A stretch of DNA of 64,000 nucleotides. Source: Parageobacillus sp. KH3-4 (GTDB lineage: Bacteria > Bacillota > Bacilli > Bacillales > Anoxybacillaceae). Made by a program: the position numbers and the translations under genes. The notes beneath the pieces were generated by a model. That model was not told where the DNA came from. It did no database searches and worked only from the letters and a program-made list of their open reading frames with translations. The DNA is taken from assembly GCF_022846435.1 (NCBI RefSeq), contig NZ_AP025627.1:2886001-2950000 (forward strand), in the 5' to 3' direction. This document shows positions 1 to 9,253 of this stretch, piece after piece. Numbering within the stretch: the stretch's first letter is position 1; each line of letters starts with the position of its first letter.

Positions 1-882
1 CATGAACCGTTGTGCTTGTGGGTGTGGCTGCGCGGCAGCAACGCGAACACCTGCATGAAGCCGAATATCCGCATCATAAATAGACGCTACCCCTTTGACG
101 ACGTGATTCAACCCTTCCACTAACTGTTCCATCGCCTCGTTCGTTTGCGCCCGCAAATCAAGCGCAAATTCGGCGTAATCTGGGATGATGTTCGCGTTTT
201 TTTCCCCTGCATGAAATCTCGTCATTTTAATCGATGCCGGCACTTGTGGATCGACATGAATTTTGCCTAACTCCTGCACAATCGCGCTTCCAACTTCAAT
301 GACATTGACTCCGAGGTGCGGCCTTGCCGCATGCGCGGCAACTCCTTTAATTTCCCCTTCAATGCATTGCGCGGCTCCATGCAAAATCGCAGGAGCGGCA
401 TAACCGCTTTTTACTTCTTGAACCGGCCGCAAATGAACGCCATACAAAAAGTCAATATCATCGACGACTCCTTTTTCCAAAAATTTTAATGCGCCTGTTC
501 CTTTTTCTTCCGCTGGCTGAAAAAGAAGCCGCAACGTTCCGGGCGGCTGATAGCCGATGCGATTAAACAGTTTGGCAACCCCTAATACCATTGTCATATG
601 GGCATCATGCCCGCACGCATGGTTCGCTCGCCATACTCCATCTACTTCTTGCCAAAGCGCATCCATATCGCTGCGCAATCCGACCGTAAACGATCCGCCG
701 CCAAATTCCCCAACCACTCCCGGACAATCGGGAAATGTTTGGATACGATATCCTTCTTGGATTAGTTGCTGTTCGATAAACCGCGTCGTTTTCCACTCTT
801 CCCAGCTAACTTCTGGATGGCGATGAAGATAATCAAAAATCTCCCATAATTCTTCCTTCATCGCATGAATCATTTTCCTCAT
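1..882 (-). CDS. M20-family amidohydrolase/aminoacylase (partial, C-terminus beyond window)
   Basis: The reverse strand has an open frame from an ATG at 882, behind a GGGGGAG ribosome binding site, to the window edge. About 294 residues are present. The segment ACGHDAHMT (about residues 88-97) is the M20 metal-binding motif, and a PAEEKGTG segment follows near residue 120 with the second conserved glutamates. The family hydrolyses N-acyl amino acids or similar amides using a two-metal centre, in the cytoplasm. The start resembles B. subtilis AmhX-type aminoacylases, but the substrate cannot be read from sequence. The stop codon and roughly the last quarter of the protein lie outside the window. 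Confidence 0.85.
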   Translation of the reverse strand, partial: MRKMIHAMKEELWEIFDYLHRHPEVSWEEWKTTRFIEQQLIQEGYRIQTFPDCPGVVGEFGGGSFTVGLRSDMDALWQEVDGVWRANHACGHDAHMTMVLGVAKLFNRIGYQPPGTLRLLFQPAEEKGTGALKFLEKGVVDDIDFLYGVHLRPVQEVKSGYAAPAILHGAAQCIEGEIKGVAAHAARPHLGVNVIEVGSAIVQELGKIHVDPQVPASIKMTRFHAGEKNANIIPDYAEFALDLRAQTNEAMEQLVEGLNHVVKGVASIYDADIRLHAGVRVAAAQPHPQAQRFM

Positions 883-1005
883 TGCGCTCTCCCCCGCTGA
901 AATATTCGCAAACATTTCGAAAATTGTTGTTACACATATTATCATATTCAAAAAAACAATTGCAACCTAGGCTTGTTTATTAACGAATAAAAACAGCGCT
1001 ATAAA

Positions 1006-1042
1006 AAATCCTAAACCTCTTTTTTCCAGAAGTTTAGGATTT
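1006..1042 (-). terminator. Rho-independent terminator of the exporter genes
   Basis: An 11-bp perfect inverted repeat (AAATCCTAAAC / GTTTAGGATTT) is followed on the minus strand by a run of T. It overlaps the stop codon of the gene ending at 1034. Confidence 0.8.
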
Positions 1043-1471
1043 CCGCTTCTGCTTGACGAGCTGGTTAATTACTTCAGAAAAAACCAATCCCATGGCAATC
1101 GCTCCAGAAATCATAAACGCTTTCGCGGCAAGCGATATCGCCATATTATAATCGTTTAAAATGACATGACGCATTGCTTCATACGCCAAGCCCCCTGGAA
1201 CGAGCGGAATAATTCCGGAGACGCTGAAAATCGTCACCGGCGTTTTGTATATTCTTGCAAATATAGAGCTGATCATTGCCACAAAAAAAGAGGCAATAAA
1301 CGTAGCGACAACGTCATCTATTCGCTGCTCGGCGAATAAAAAATAAATGATCCATCCAGCCATTCCGACAAATCCGCAATTGATTAACAGCCTCTTCGGA
1401 ATGTTAAAAATGATCCCAAACGCTGCTGAAGCAATAAAACTCGTCAATAATTGTTGCACGATCATCCGCAA
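1034..1471 (-). CDS. Threonine/serine exporter, small membrane subunit (ThrE C-terminal-like, YjjB type)
   Basis: This 145-residue protein has four to five hydrophobic segments and matches the C-terminal half of ThrE-type threonine/serine exporters, which many Firmicutes encode as a separate protein. The segment GIIPLVPGGLAYEAM (about residues 85-99) is the signature Pro/Gly-rich membrane motif, and the partner protein has a similar one (SVMPLVPGLVITN). The gene lies 11 bases downstream of that partner on the same strand, so the two are almost certainly one operon and one inner-membrane complex. The role in amino-acid export is inherited from the family. A terminator overlaps the stop codon. 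Confidence 0.82.
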   Translation of the reverse strand: MRMIVQQLLTSFIASAAFGIIFNIPKRLLINCGFVGMAGWIIYFLFAEQRIDDVVATFIASFFVAMISSIFARIYKTPVTIFSVSGIIPLVPGGLAYEAMRHVILNDYNMAISLAAKAFMISGAIAMGLVFSEVINQLVKQKRKS

Positions 1472-1482
1472 TTCCCCTTAGA

Positions 1483-2235
1483 TTAGCCAATCGACAAAAT
1501 CAGCGCAATGCCGGTGCCAATCGCGAACGCTGTTAAAAAAGCTTCCGCACCTTTGGACAATCCAGCAAGAAAATGCCCTGCCATTAAATCGCGCACAGCG
1601 TTCGTAATCACTAGTCCCGGCACCAACGGCATCACAGACCCAATAATAATTTTATCTAAATTCGCTCCTAACCCGATCGCAACGAGAATCATAGCCAATC
1701 CGCCCACAATAAACGAAGCAAAAAATTCAGCGAAAAACCGTATTTTCACAAGGCGGTGAATCATCTCAAAACAATAAAATCCCGCTCCTCCGGCAAAAAG
1801 TGAAGGAAAAAAGTTGTTCCATCCCCCAAACATGACAGCAAAACAACCACTGGCAATCGCCGCTGCCGCGACTTGCTGCCAAAAAGAGTAGGAAAATTTT
1901 TGTTTTTCCACTTCCTTTAACTGTTTATACGCCTCGTCGAGCGACAGCTCTCCATTGCTGATACGGCGGGAAATGTGATTCACAAGCGCGACTTTATGCA
2001 GATCTGTCGAACGTTCCACAATTCGGATAAACTGCGTGGAATTCATCCGATCAATCGAAAAAATGATTCCCGTCGGCGTGACATAACTGTGTGAACGGGG
2101 AATGCCAAATGAAGCAGCAATACGCATCATTGTATCTTCCACGCGATATGTTTCCCCACCGCTTTCGAGCATAATTTTTCCCGCTAACAGACAAAGATCG
2201 ACGATATCGTTTGTACGGTCATGATAAGCTGGCAT
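1483..2235 (-). CDS. Threonine/serine exporter, large subunit (DUF1212, YjjP type)
   Basis: This 250-residue protein has a soluble N-terminal region of about 110 residues carrying the DUF1212 features (LLAGKIMLESGGETYRVEDT near residue 16, and VTPTGIIFS). Five predicted membrane helices follow, including SVMPLVPGLVITNAVRD. This is the N-terminal half of ThrE-like exporters. With the following gene it forms a split ThrE pair that probably exports threonine, serine or related metabolites. The ATG at 2235 is preceded by a GGAGAGA ribosome binding site. Transport specificity is not visible. Confidence 0.85.
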   Translation of the reverse strand: MPAYHDRTNDIVDLCLLAGKIMLESGGETYRVEDTMMRIAASFGIPRSHSYVTPTGIIFSIDRMNSTQFIRIVERSTDLHKVALVNHISRRISNGELSLDEAYKQLKEVEKQKFSYSFWQQVAAAAIASGCFAVMFGGWNNFFPSLFAGGAGFYCFEMIHRLVKIRFFAEFFASFIVGGLAMILVAIGLGANLDKIIIGSVMPLVPGLVITNAVRDLMAGHFLAGLSKGAEAFLTAFAIGTGIALILSIG

Positions 2236-2381
2236 TCTCTATCTCTCCATCCATACTTGTGATATTACAAAAAAATATAACGCTAGACAATAAGTAAAGA
2301 GAGTCGTTTTTGCATATATCCTTCTACCAACTGCTACGCATTTGTCATCCCCATTGGCGGGATCGCCCCATCCCAGCATTT

Positions 2382-2741
2382 TTACACATTTGCCGTTTTC
2401 ATGCCAAGAAAAGCAAGAAGAAGGCCGAATAGATAGCTTAATGCAAGGTATAAAACAAACGATTTCCATTGCTTATGAATATAAAAAGTAATGCTTTCTA
2501 TCTTGAATGTCGAAAAAGTCGTAAACGCCCCCATAAATCCCGTTCCGAAAAGAAGGTTCCAAGAAGCGTTCCATCCTTTTCCGACAATATACCCAAGCAA
2601 AAAAGAACCGATTAAATTGATTAATAATGTAGCGAACGGAAAAGAAGAAGGATATTTTTGTTTCATCCATTTGCTGATGCCAAAGCGCGCCATTGCTCCG
2701 AAAAATCCGCCGATCGCCACAAGCGCGCTATTCCATAACAT
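2382..2741 (-). CDS. crcB: Fluoride channel CrcB/FluC, second copy of a tandem pair
   Basis: This 119-residue protein has four hydrophobic helices. It carries the Fluc signatures GGFFGAMARFGISKW near the N-terminus, ATLLINLIGSFLLGY, and GFMGAFTTFSTFKIE with the conserved Phe/Thr polar track. Fluc channels are dual-topology dimers that export fluoride passively. Firmicutes often encode two homologues that form a heterodimer, and this gene lies 12 bases after a second homologue. Both follow a fluoride riboswitch, so expression should rise with fluoride. The family assignment is clear. Heterodimer formation is an inference from the tandem arrangement. Confidence 0.93.
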   Translation of the reverse strand: MLWNSALVAIGGFFGAMARFGISKWMKQKYPSSFPFATLLINLIGSFLLGYIVGKGWNASWNLLFGTGFMGAFTTFSTFKIESITFYIHKQWKSFVLYLALSYLFGLLLAFLGMKTANV

Positions 2742-2753
2742 GGGCTCCCCTCC

Positions 2754-3155
2754 TCACTTTGCTACCTTGTTTTGCACACGCAAGCCGTTACGTCCGAGAC
2801 GAAATCCGCACCATGCCATCAACAATCCTCCGCACATACTAAGAAAAACATAAACCAACGCCGTCCCCCAATGGGATGTACGCAGCAACTCGACCGTTTC
2901 GACGCTGAACGTAGAAAAAGTCGTAAACGAACCGATTAACCCTGTTCCTAGCCCTGTCGCTACGTAAGAAGGAATATTGCGCAAACGCGGCAAACAAGCG
3001 TTCAAACATCCTAATGCAAAGCAGCCGATCATATTCGCAAGCAATGTCGCCAAAGGAAACGACCCGTTCCACCAGCCGCTCACCAACAAACCTAAATAAT
3101 AGCGAAGCAACGCACCAACAATTCCAGCGAGACCGACAATCACATAATCAACCAC
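2754..3155 (-). CDS. crcB: Fluoride channel CrcB/FluC, first copy of a tandem pair
   Basis: This 133-residue, four-helix membrane protein shows GLAGIVGALLRYYLG at the N-terminus, LATLLANMIGCFALG, and GLIGSFTTFSTFSVETV, the FluC pore region with its conserved Thr/Ser and Phe residues. It is the promoter-proximal gene of the pair and starts 28 bases after the expression platform of the upstream fluoride riboswitch. Its role is fluoride efflux across the cytoplasmic membrane, probably together with the next gene. The two copies are clearly diverged rather than a recent duplication. Confidence 0.93.
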   Translation of the reverse strand: MVDYVIVGLAGIVGALLRYYLGLLVSGWWNGSFPLATLLANMIGCFALGCLNACLPRLRNIPSYVATGLGTGLIGSFTTFSTFSVETVELLRTSHWGTALVYVFLSMCGGLLMAWCGFRLGRNGLRVQNKVAK

Positions 3156-3182
3156 CTAACCACCTTCCTCTTTCCTATTCGT

Positions 3183-3264
3183 ACAAAAAACAAACTCCTA
3201 CCAATAGGGATTACTGGTAGGAGTCATCAGCCGTAAAGGCAATTGCGGCGAACCCCATCGCCTA
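3183..3264 (-). promoter_or_regulatory. Fluoride riboswitch (crcB motif) with transcription terminator
   Basis: Read on the minus strand, 3264-3225 carries the crcB-motif core: GGCGATGGGGTTCGCC, then a short linker and GCTGATGACTCCTACC. The last segment is one arm of a 10-bp terminator stem (3194-3203 with 3215-3224) followed by T6. Pseudoknot, terminator and position just before two fluoride-channel genes match the known fluoride riboswitch class, which turns transcription on when fluoride binds. Confidence 0.92.
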
Positions 3265-3486
3265 ATTCATTTCAGACTTCATTATAACAAAATGACAGCC
3301 TATTTGCCAATTTGCACAATTGCTTCCTTGCAAATGAATAGGCAAAAAACCGGAAAAACGGAATGCGCGAAATGTATCAAAAAATGAAAAGATCCATAAG
3401 TTGCCGCCCAAAATTATGTCGCGCCAATGGTTATTCGGGAAGATTTTATTTCTTGAACTCGTTGGCAAGTCCCGGCTGCATTGCCG

Positions 3487-4410
3487 TTACTGTTTTATAT
3501 CCTCCCCGATAATTTTCACCTCTAACTCCAGATCGACGCCGAATTTCTCTTTCACCGTTTTCCGCACCATTTCAATCGTCGCAATATAGTCGGAGGCGGT
3601 GGCATTATTTTTATTAATAATAAAACCTGCGTGCTTCGTCGATACTTCCGCCCCTCCGACTCCTTTTCCTTGCAGGCCGCTGTCTTGAATGAGCTTGCCC
3701 GCAAAGTATCCAGGAGGGCGTTTAAATACGCTGCCGACAGATGGATATTCGAGCGGCTGTTTTGATTCGCGCCGGAATGTTAAATCGTCCATTTTTTCTT
3801 TAATTTTTTGCGGGTCTCCTTTTTTAAGCTGGAATACCGCCTCCAGCACAATATCGTTCGTCTGGCTAATGATGCTCGTGCGATAGCCGAGCTGCAAATC
3901 GTCTTTTCGCAAAATTTTCTGTTCTCCCGTTTGTGTAACGACCTTTACATGATCAATCACATCTTTTATTTCCCCGCCGTAAGCGCCCGCATTCATCATA
4001 ATCGCGCCGCCGACGGAGCCGGGAATGCCGCACGCAAATTCAAGACCCGTTAAGCTATGTTCCAGCGCAAACCGAGAAACTGCTTTAATATCGGCGCCGC
4101 TTTGCGCGATAATTTTTTCTCCTTCCGCTTTGATTTCTGTAAGATGCTTTAACTGCACGACAATGCCGCGAATGCCACCGTCACGCACGATGACGTTCGA
4201 ACCGTTGCCAAGCAGCGTGAAAGGGAGGTGATACTTTTCTTTTAACCGGACGATTTCGATCACCTGTTCATATGTTTTCGGCCAGACGAGGAAATCCGCC
4301 TTTCCGCCAATTTTAACTAACGTATGATATTTCAACGGTTCATCCCGCAGCACGTTTTCTTCCCCACAAATTCTCACTAATTCTTGATACACCATATTAT
4401 TTTCGTACAT
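3487..4410 (-). CDS. murB: UDP-N-acetylenolpyruvoylglucosamine reductase MurB
   Basis: This 307-residue protein is the FAD-dependent reductase that converts UDP-GlcNAc-enolpyruvate to UDP-MurNAc in peptidoglycan synthesis. The FAD-binding region shows KIGGKADFLVWP (about residues 31-42), LGNGSNVIVRDGG, and GLEFACGIPGSVGGAIMMN. The catalytic end has YPSVGSVFKRP and KHAGFIIN. The length fits type IIa MurB of Firmicutes. The ATG at 4410 has a GAGGG ribosome binding site. An in-frame ATG at 4395 is a less likely alternative. The gene stands alone here, not in a division cluster. Confidence 0.95.
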   Translation of the reverse strand: MYENNMVYQELVRICGEENVLRDEPLKYHTLVKIGGKADFLVWPKTYEQVIEIVRLKEKYHLPFTLLGNGSNVIVRDGGIRGIVVQLKHLTEIKAEGEKIIAQSGADIKAVSRFALEHSLTGLEFACGIPGSVGGAIMMNAGAYGGEIKDVIDHVKVVTQTGEQKILRKDDLQLGYRTSIISQTNDIVLEAVFQLKKGDPQKIKEKMDDLTFRRESKQPLEYPSVGSVFKRPPGYFAGKLIQDSGLQGKGVGGAEVSTKHAGFIINKNNATASDYIATIEMVRKTVKEKFGVDLELEVKIIGEDIKQ

Positions 4411-5111
4411 CGCTTTTCCCTCTTTGCTTTTTTCTGCTGATTTACTTTGATGAACTTATCTTTTTTGTCACCTGTGCTATCAAGCAGCAGTGCTATTGTC
4501 GTCGCTCCAGCGAGCCAAGCAGCAGCACAGGGCGATGCATGACCGCTTTGTATGCCGTCAATCCCTGCCTTACTTCCACACGTCTTCCGATTCCGCTGCC
4601 CGCTGGTCAGCCGGAATGGAAGAATGTCCTAACATCCGAGCGCAACATACCGCCGCTCTAAACGGCATTTATCTCCATCCATCCGATTTCCCCGCTTGGA
4701 TACAAATGCTAGATTTTTAATACAATTAAACTCAAAATTCCATATCCATTCGCGTTTCCCTCGATAGCTGACCAGCGGAAATAAAACCGGCCAGGCCATT
4801 CCGGCTGTCGCTTTTACGTTTTTCTCTATCATGTTCGTTGCACACGAACTACAAAGCGATACTCTGCCTTGGCTCGCTTTTGCAGACAGACAACACTATC
4901 TCCATTATTATCCGAATCGCTTTCACAATCAAGTGGCATCCACATTTTATTGCTTTATTTTCCCCGCACCGGCGAAATCCTGATTCCTTGTCAACTACTT
5001 TTTTAAGGTTCCCCTATATGAACAAAAAGAGGAGTGGCGCAAAAGGTCGTTTCGTCTCAACCGTAACGCCTACGGCAAAGAATGGCAACTTGAGAGCCTA
5101 TGGCGGTGTAA

Positions 5112-5144
5112 TGAAAAAGCAAGCAATATCCAAAGGCTTGCTTC
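5112..5144 (-). terminator. Terminator-like hairpin on the minus strand
   Basis: AAGCAAGC (5117-5124) pairs with GCTTGCTT (5136-5143), and a T-rich tail follows on the minus strand. It may be the second terminator after the PaaK-like gene or the end of a lost gene. Confidence 0.5.
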
Positions 5145-5253
5145 TTCTAACAAAGCCGTTGCTCCGACTACTCCATGCAACATTGCTACAAACCAACTTT
5201 TCTGCAAATCTCCGTACCTTTTATTTTTCCAATAAAACACCCAGTACACAGAA

Positions 5254-5280
5254 GGGTGTCCCCTCACTTTTGGGACACCC
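5254..5280. terminator. GC-rich hairpin downstream of the PaaK-like gene
   Basis: GGGTGTCCC (5254-5262) and GGGACACCC (5272-5280) form a perfect 9-bp stem with a 9-base loop, 29 bases after the stop at 5309. There is no good T-run on either side, so termination is plausible but not certain. Confidence 0.5.
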
Positions 5281-5308
5281 TTGTCAATTGCTGATTTTTG
5301 ATTTATTT

Positions 5309-6502
5309 CTATTTGACAAACACTTCGCTTTCGCGTTCAATGTACGCATATTTTGCGTAGGCAGGTTTCTCAGTAAGCTTTTCCACCGGAATAATCACTG
5401 TTGGTTGCACATCGATATCAATACCTAATTTTCCCGTTAATTCATATTTTATGCTTGAAATTGTCATTTCATCTACGGACTCAATGAATTGGCATAAAAA
5501 TTGCACTCGGTCACTCGCAACTCTGATTTTCCACATAAACGGGACTTTATGAAGCGTATAAACCGCCTCTTGCAATTCATGGAAAGTGATCGATTTGTTT
5601 TGATATTGTATCACGTCTTCTTTGCGACCGTAGTGAAGCAAAATTGGTTCGTTTTTTTGGCAGCTGCATTGCGAGCCATCAACTATTTGGACGATATCTT
5701 GATTGGCGTAGCGCAGGAGCGGCATGCCCTCCCTTGCCGTGGAAATCACGCAATTTCCTTTCTCGCCATTTTCAACAGGCTTTCCAAAATCATCTACTAC
5801 CTCAATTTTTACGTTTGGATTGTCAAGATGGTAATGTCCGTTTTCACATGTCACAAATAATCCGCCCGTTTCCGTGCTTCCAAAAAGTCCATAAACCGGA
5901 ACTCCCCATAATTGTTCAATGTATTTTTTTCTTGCTGGTGAAATGAGTTCTCCAGCTAAAAGCAATGCCCGCAGTCCTTTCGTAGGAAAACGGACCCCCA
6001 TTTGCATGCCGACATGGTATAACTTTTCCGCTTCAGATGGAAGCAACGCCAAAATAGTAGGATGTGTCCGTTCCATAATTTCTACAACCCGCCGATCAGG
6101 AGTGACCATGCTTGCTTTATCGGCACCGATATGGCCAGCCCCCACTTTTTGCGTCGTTTCATACACCATAAAAGAAGGAATGGCTAACGCGAAAGGGAAA
6201 CGGTTTAAGACGATATCATTTTCATTTAGCTGCAACGGAGATTGAAGAATGATCTGAACTCCCTGTTCGATATCTTTGCGGCTGTACCAGCTTGGAGTTG
6301 GAGTGCCAGTTGTTCCGCTCGTCTCATGATAAGCGGCAACCTGATGCAGAGGCACACCTAGCATATCATATGTATCTGCATTTCTAAGATCTTTTTTTGT
6401 CGTAAAAGGTATATTATTCCAATCTTCCAGATTGATATTTTTTAACTTTTTTTGGTATAACTTTGAGCGTAATGCCGCTTCAATGAACAATTGGTTATTC
6501 AT
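5309..6502 (-). CDS. PaaK-like adenylate-forming enzyme (phenylacetate-CoA ligase family)
   Basis: This 397-residue protein carries the adenylate-forming signatures [16 protein letters not shown] (about residues 59-74, the P-loop-like AMP motif), LFGSTETGG (about residue 208) and [11 protein letters not shown] near residue 290. Order and length fit the PaaK/CapK branch, which activates carboxylic acids as acyl-adenylates and often transfers them to CoA. Compared with typical PaaK (about 430 residues) the N-terminus is short. The gene overlaps the upstream chemotaxis-type transducer by four bases (ATGA), so the two are translationally coupled. The substrate is unknown. Catabolism of an aromatic or fatty acid sensed by the partner is only a guess. 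Confidence 0.78.
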   Translation of the reverse strand: MNNQLFIEAALRSKLYQKKLKNINLEDWNNIPFTTKKDLRNADTYDMLGVPLHQVAAYHETSGTTGTPTPSWYSRKDIEQGVQIILQSPLQLNENDIVLNRFPFALAIPSFMVYETTQKVGAGHIGADKASMVTPDRRVVEIMERTHPTILALLPSEAEKLYHVGMQMGVRFPTKGLRALLLAGELISPARKKYIEQLWGVPVYGLFGSTETGGLFVTCENGHYHLDNPNVKIEVVDDFGKPVENGEKGNCVISTAREGMPLLRYANQDIVQIVDGSQCSCQKNEPILLHYGRKEDVIQYQNKSITFHELQEAVYTLHKVPFMWKIRVASDRVQFLCQFIESVDEMTISSIKYELTGKLGIDIDVQPTVIIPVEKLTEKPAYAKYAYIERESEVFVK

Positions 6503-7629
6503 GAAACGTCTCCTTCCCCGTTTACTTTTTGATACAAACGTTGTGCCAACGCAAGGCTCGAGTTCGCCATTGCCGTGAATTCATCGAAAAGCTTGTTCAT
6601 ATGATGGATTTTTTCTACCCCCATACTTTGCACATTTTTTGTAAACTCCGTCATTTTTTTAATCTCTTCCGAACCGGCTGAAAGCTGCTGAACGGCAGCG
6701 GAAACTTCGATGATTTGTTGCGAAACATTGTCCATGTTTGATTGAATGACTGCAAAAGCGCGTTTTGCTTCGTTTACGATGCGAATGCCGTTTGTCACTT
6801 CCGCTTTTCCTTCGTTCATATATTCGACTGATTTTGAAATATTTTCTTGAATGGATGAAACAATTTCACTAATTTGATTCGTTGAGACAGCCGCCTCTTC
6901 GGATAGTTTTCTTACTTCATCGGCGACCACCGCAAAACCTTTTCCATGCTCCCCAGCACGTGCTGCCTCAATAGCGGCGTTTAATGCCAATAAGTTAGTT
7001 TGATTGGAAATTTGTGTAATCGTATTGACTATATTTCCAATTTCCCGGGAATACTTAGACAAATCGGTAATAACATTCGAAAGATTTTCCACCCTTTGGT
7101 GAATTGATTCCATCTGACGAATTACCGTCTCCATTGACTCGAACCCGTCCGTAACGGCCTGTAAGGTTGTAGTTGACATATTGGATACGTTTTCGGCATT
7201 CGTGGCGATTTGTTGGATGCCGGATGAAATGTCCATCATAGCTTCGCTGCTTTTTTCTACATTTTCCGATTGCATGTTGGCACCTTCCAAAATTCCCGCC
7301 GCAATTTTTGATACATTTTCGATACGCTCGCAAAGTGTTTGCAAAAAATTCTTTAATTCTTCGATATCACTTTCAAGATTTTTAAAGGCATCCACCGTTT
7401 CGCCATTTGCATTCGCTAGATCCGGATCGTCTGTATGAATCTGCTTTGATTCAAACGGAAACTTTCGGTTAAAAAGAACAGCTGTAACTAAAATAGAAAT
7501 AAAGGAAAATAAGATGGCAGTCCCAATCAGCCAATGAAAAGAATGACTCGCAAAATAAATTAATAAAAGAATAGTCGGCAAAACAAACGAAATACCGAAA
7601 AGTCCATTCATTTTAACCTTTACGCTCAT
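6499..7629 (-). CDS. Methyl-accepting chemotaxis-type transducer without a sensor domain
   Basis: This 376-residue protein begins with two adjacent hydrophobic helices (about residues 8-27 and 33-52) separated by only a few residues, so it has no extracellular ligand domain and no clear HAMP domain. A long coiled coil follows, with the MCP hairpin tip [16 protein letters not shown] and [12 protein letters not shown] near residues 210-245. Such proteins relay signals to CheA/CheW at the membrane. The gene is directly upstream of and overlaps a PaaK-like enzyme gene, an uncommon pairing. Input may come from the membrane, or from the cytoplasm through the coiled coil. Confidence 0.88.
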   Translation of the reverse strand: MSVKVKMNGLFGISFVLPTILLLIYFASHSFHWLIGTAILFSFISILVTAVLFNRKFPFESKQIHTDDPDLANANGETVDAFKNLESDIEELKNFLQTLCERIENVSKIAAGILEGANMQSENVEKSSEAMMDISSGIQQIATNAENVSNMSTTTLQAVTDGFESMETVIRQMESIHQRVENLSNVITDLSKYSREIGNIVNTITQISNQTNLLALNAAIEAARAGEHGKGFAVVADEVRKLSEEAAVSTNQISEIVSSIQENISKSVEYMNEGKAEVTNGIRIVNEAKRAFAVIQSNMDNVSQQIIEVSAAVQQLSAGSEEIKKMTEFTKNVQSMGVEKIHHMNKLFDEFTAMANSSLALAQRLYQKVNGEGDVS

Positions 7630-8214
7630 ACAATTACTCCCTCTCCATCTTAAGTGAACATATCATCATACATTTGAAAGCAAGGGTTTTCCGCAAACAT
7701 TGTTTATCTTCCAAGTGATATCAAATCATTATCACAGAATTTTCTAATAAAAAAGTATGTTATTATAAAAAATCCACCTTTTCTCAAACGATCCCTCCTT
7801 CACATAATCATGAAGGATATTCCTGGTACTATAGGAAAGTTGTTGGTGCCACGACCTTCCATTAATTTTGGTCCCCTGCCCATTTTTTGTCATTTCATTG
7901 CAAAAATTTTATTATTAAATAGTATTTTGCACATGTTTAATATCGGTCTTAGGAGTTATATTTATAATAGGAAAAATATCCTACTTTAAAACAACAAATT
8001 GCATGCTATGGACAAGTCGATAGAAAAATCCCATTATTATGATTTTTTGTACAAAAATATAACTATTTACCTTATTTATATATTTTTATAAAAAAGCATT
8101 CCTTATTAAGTTAACGGGCAATTATGTGTAAAATTCATCTGAATTTGGAGCAGGAATATGAAGTTAATTGGCAGAAGTTATAGCTGCCGAATGGAATGAA
8201 AGGAGAGGTATTTA
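7630..8214. other. AT-rich intergenic stretch
   Basis: About 585 bases between divergent genes. It must hold promoters for the transducer (leftward) and the DUF4260 gene (rightward). One small palindrome (CCTTCA...TGAAGG, about 7797-7816) was seen. No reading frame, RNA gene or repeat could be supported. Confidence 0.5.
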
Positions 8215-8562
8215 GTGAACAGAGTTATATTGCAATTAGAAGGTTTGTTTGTTTTATTATTTTGCATGTATTTTTATTCCACATATGACTATGGATGGGG
8301 GCTATTCCTCCTTTTTCTCTTGCTTCCCGATATATCGATGTTAGGATATTTCATCAATGTCAAAATCGGCACACTGTTTTATAATTTGTTCCATACATAC
8401 GTAACATCTGCGCTGCCCTTAGCATGGGGGATTATCACTCACAGCGATTTAAGCATCATTGCGGGACTCATTTGGACCGCTCATATAGGAATGGACAGAT
8501 TATTAGGATACGGTCTAAAATATCCCACTCACTTTAAAGATACACATTTTTCGAAAATATAA
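8215..8562 (+). CDS. DUF4260 family membrane protein
   Basis: This 115-residue protein has three to four hydrophobic helices. It matches the DUF4260 family: LLPDISMLGYFIN, a YNLFHTYV motif and a C-terminal HIGMDRLLGYGLKYP segment are the conserved blocks. The start is a GTG at 8215 behind AAGGAGAGG. No function is established for the family. Conserved His, Asp and Arg residues within the membrane segments suggest a small transporter or enzyme, but this is unsupported. Confidence 0.8.
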   Translation: MNRVILQLEGLFVLLFCMYFYSTYDYGWGLFLLFLLLPDISMLGYFINVKIGTLFYNLFHTYVTSALPLAWGIITHSDLSIIAGLIWTAHIGMDRLLGYGLKYPTHFKDTHFSKI

Positions 8563-9253
8563 CCTTGTCCAAAATTGGCATGTAATGAGACGCAGAAACA
8601 TTCTCTTTTGGCGCAAAATGGATTATTCCGTTGACAGGAATTGGAATTCCATTAACTGCTCTTTCTTATCGCAGGAAGGAGCGCATCCCTATTATTGCGC
8701 AAAATTTCCCTCTCAGTCCAGTAAACTTGGATCACTGGAAACCATAATCGCTTTTGCCATTTTCTCTTTTTGCACAATTTCCGGAACTCAATTGTAGGTG
8801 TTTTTCTTTTTCCCAAAACCACCAACAACATAACATACCCTTACAAAAAGAAAATTTCATTTGTGAATAGTTTCTAGATAAACAAAAGGCTTTTCTGAGT
8901 TTGCCAGAAAAGCCTTCAGCTGTCTGTTGGCCTTGTCTACCAAGTAATTTTAATTTTTGTAAGATATCCTTAGCATAATACACACCTTGACCATTCGCAT
9001 AGCTTAATTCATGTTCTATTATCAGCTTTTTGCTCCTTTAGCATCCCCCTTTAAATATAATTATGGCAAGGGAACGATAATAATTTTGATACTGCATGCA
9101 GCTATTTGCTGTTGGATTTGATCATAGATAATCAATACACCCCATTTCAAAAACGCAGGAGCAAATTCATCTTGACAAAAGGAAACCCTTTAGCATCATG
9201 CAGAAATGGCCCGCACACGATGCCAAAGGGGACAATTTTTCATAATATGACTA
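8563..9253. other. Intergenic stretch with decayed gene remnants
   Basis: About 690 bases. At 8692-8800 lies a sequence related to one at 39051-39145 (about three quarters identical by eye). On the minus strand at 9030-8860 a frame reads KKLIIEHELSYANGQG and then ends near a hairpin. This looks like the tail of a lost gene that I cannot identify. No intact gene was found. Confidence 0.45.
8882..8916 (-). terminator. Hairpin terminator of a lost minus-strand gene
   Basis: AAGGCTTTTCTG (8886-8897) and CAGAAAAGCCTT (8905-8916) are perfect 12-bp complements. The minus strand continues TTTTGTTT. Confidence 0.65.

Larger units (their letters stand above)
4411..5308. other. Long stretch without a recognisable gene
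   Basis: About 900 bases between the start of murB and the end of the PaaK-like gene. Several frames stay open for 60-196 codons, but none has a convincing ribosome binding site or a recognisable product. The two structured elements seen are the hairpins at 5112-5144 and 5254-5280. The region is probably decayed DNA. Confidence 0.5.

Noticed and set aside
2239-2469. Minus-strand frame after the second crcB
   Set aside because: Overlaps the crcB coding region in another frame, with no start site.
4490-4720. 76-codon plus-strand frame in the murB-upstream gap
   Set aside because: No ribosome binding site, no recognisable motif, composition unlike neighbouring proteins; probably chance.
4838-5428. 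196-codon plus-strand frame
   Set aside because: It runs antisense into the end of the PaaK-like gene, crosses two hairpins and has no ribosome binding site or family resemblance.
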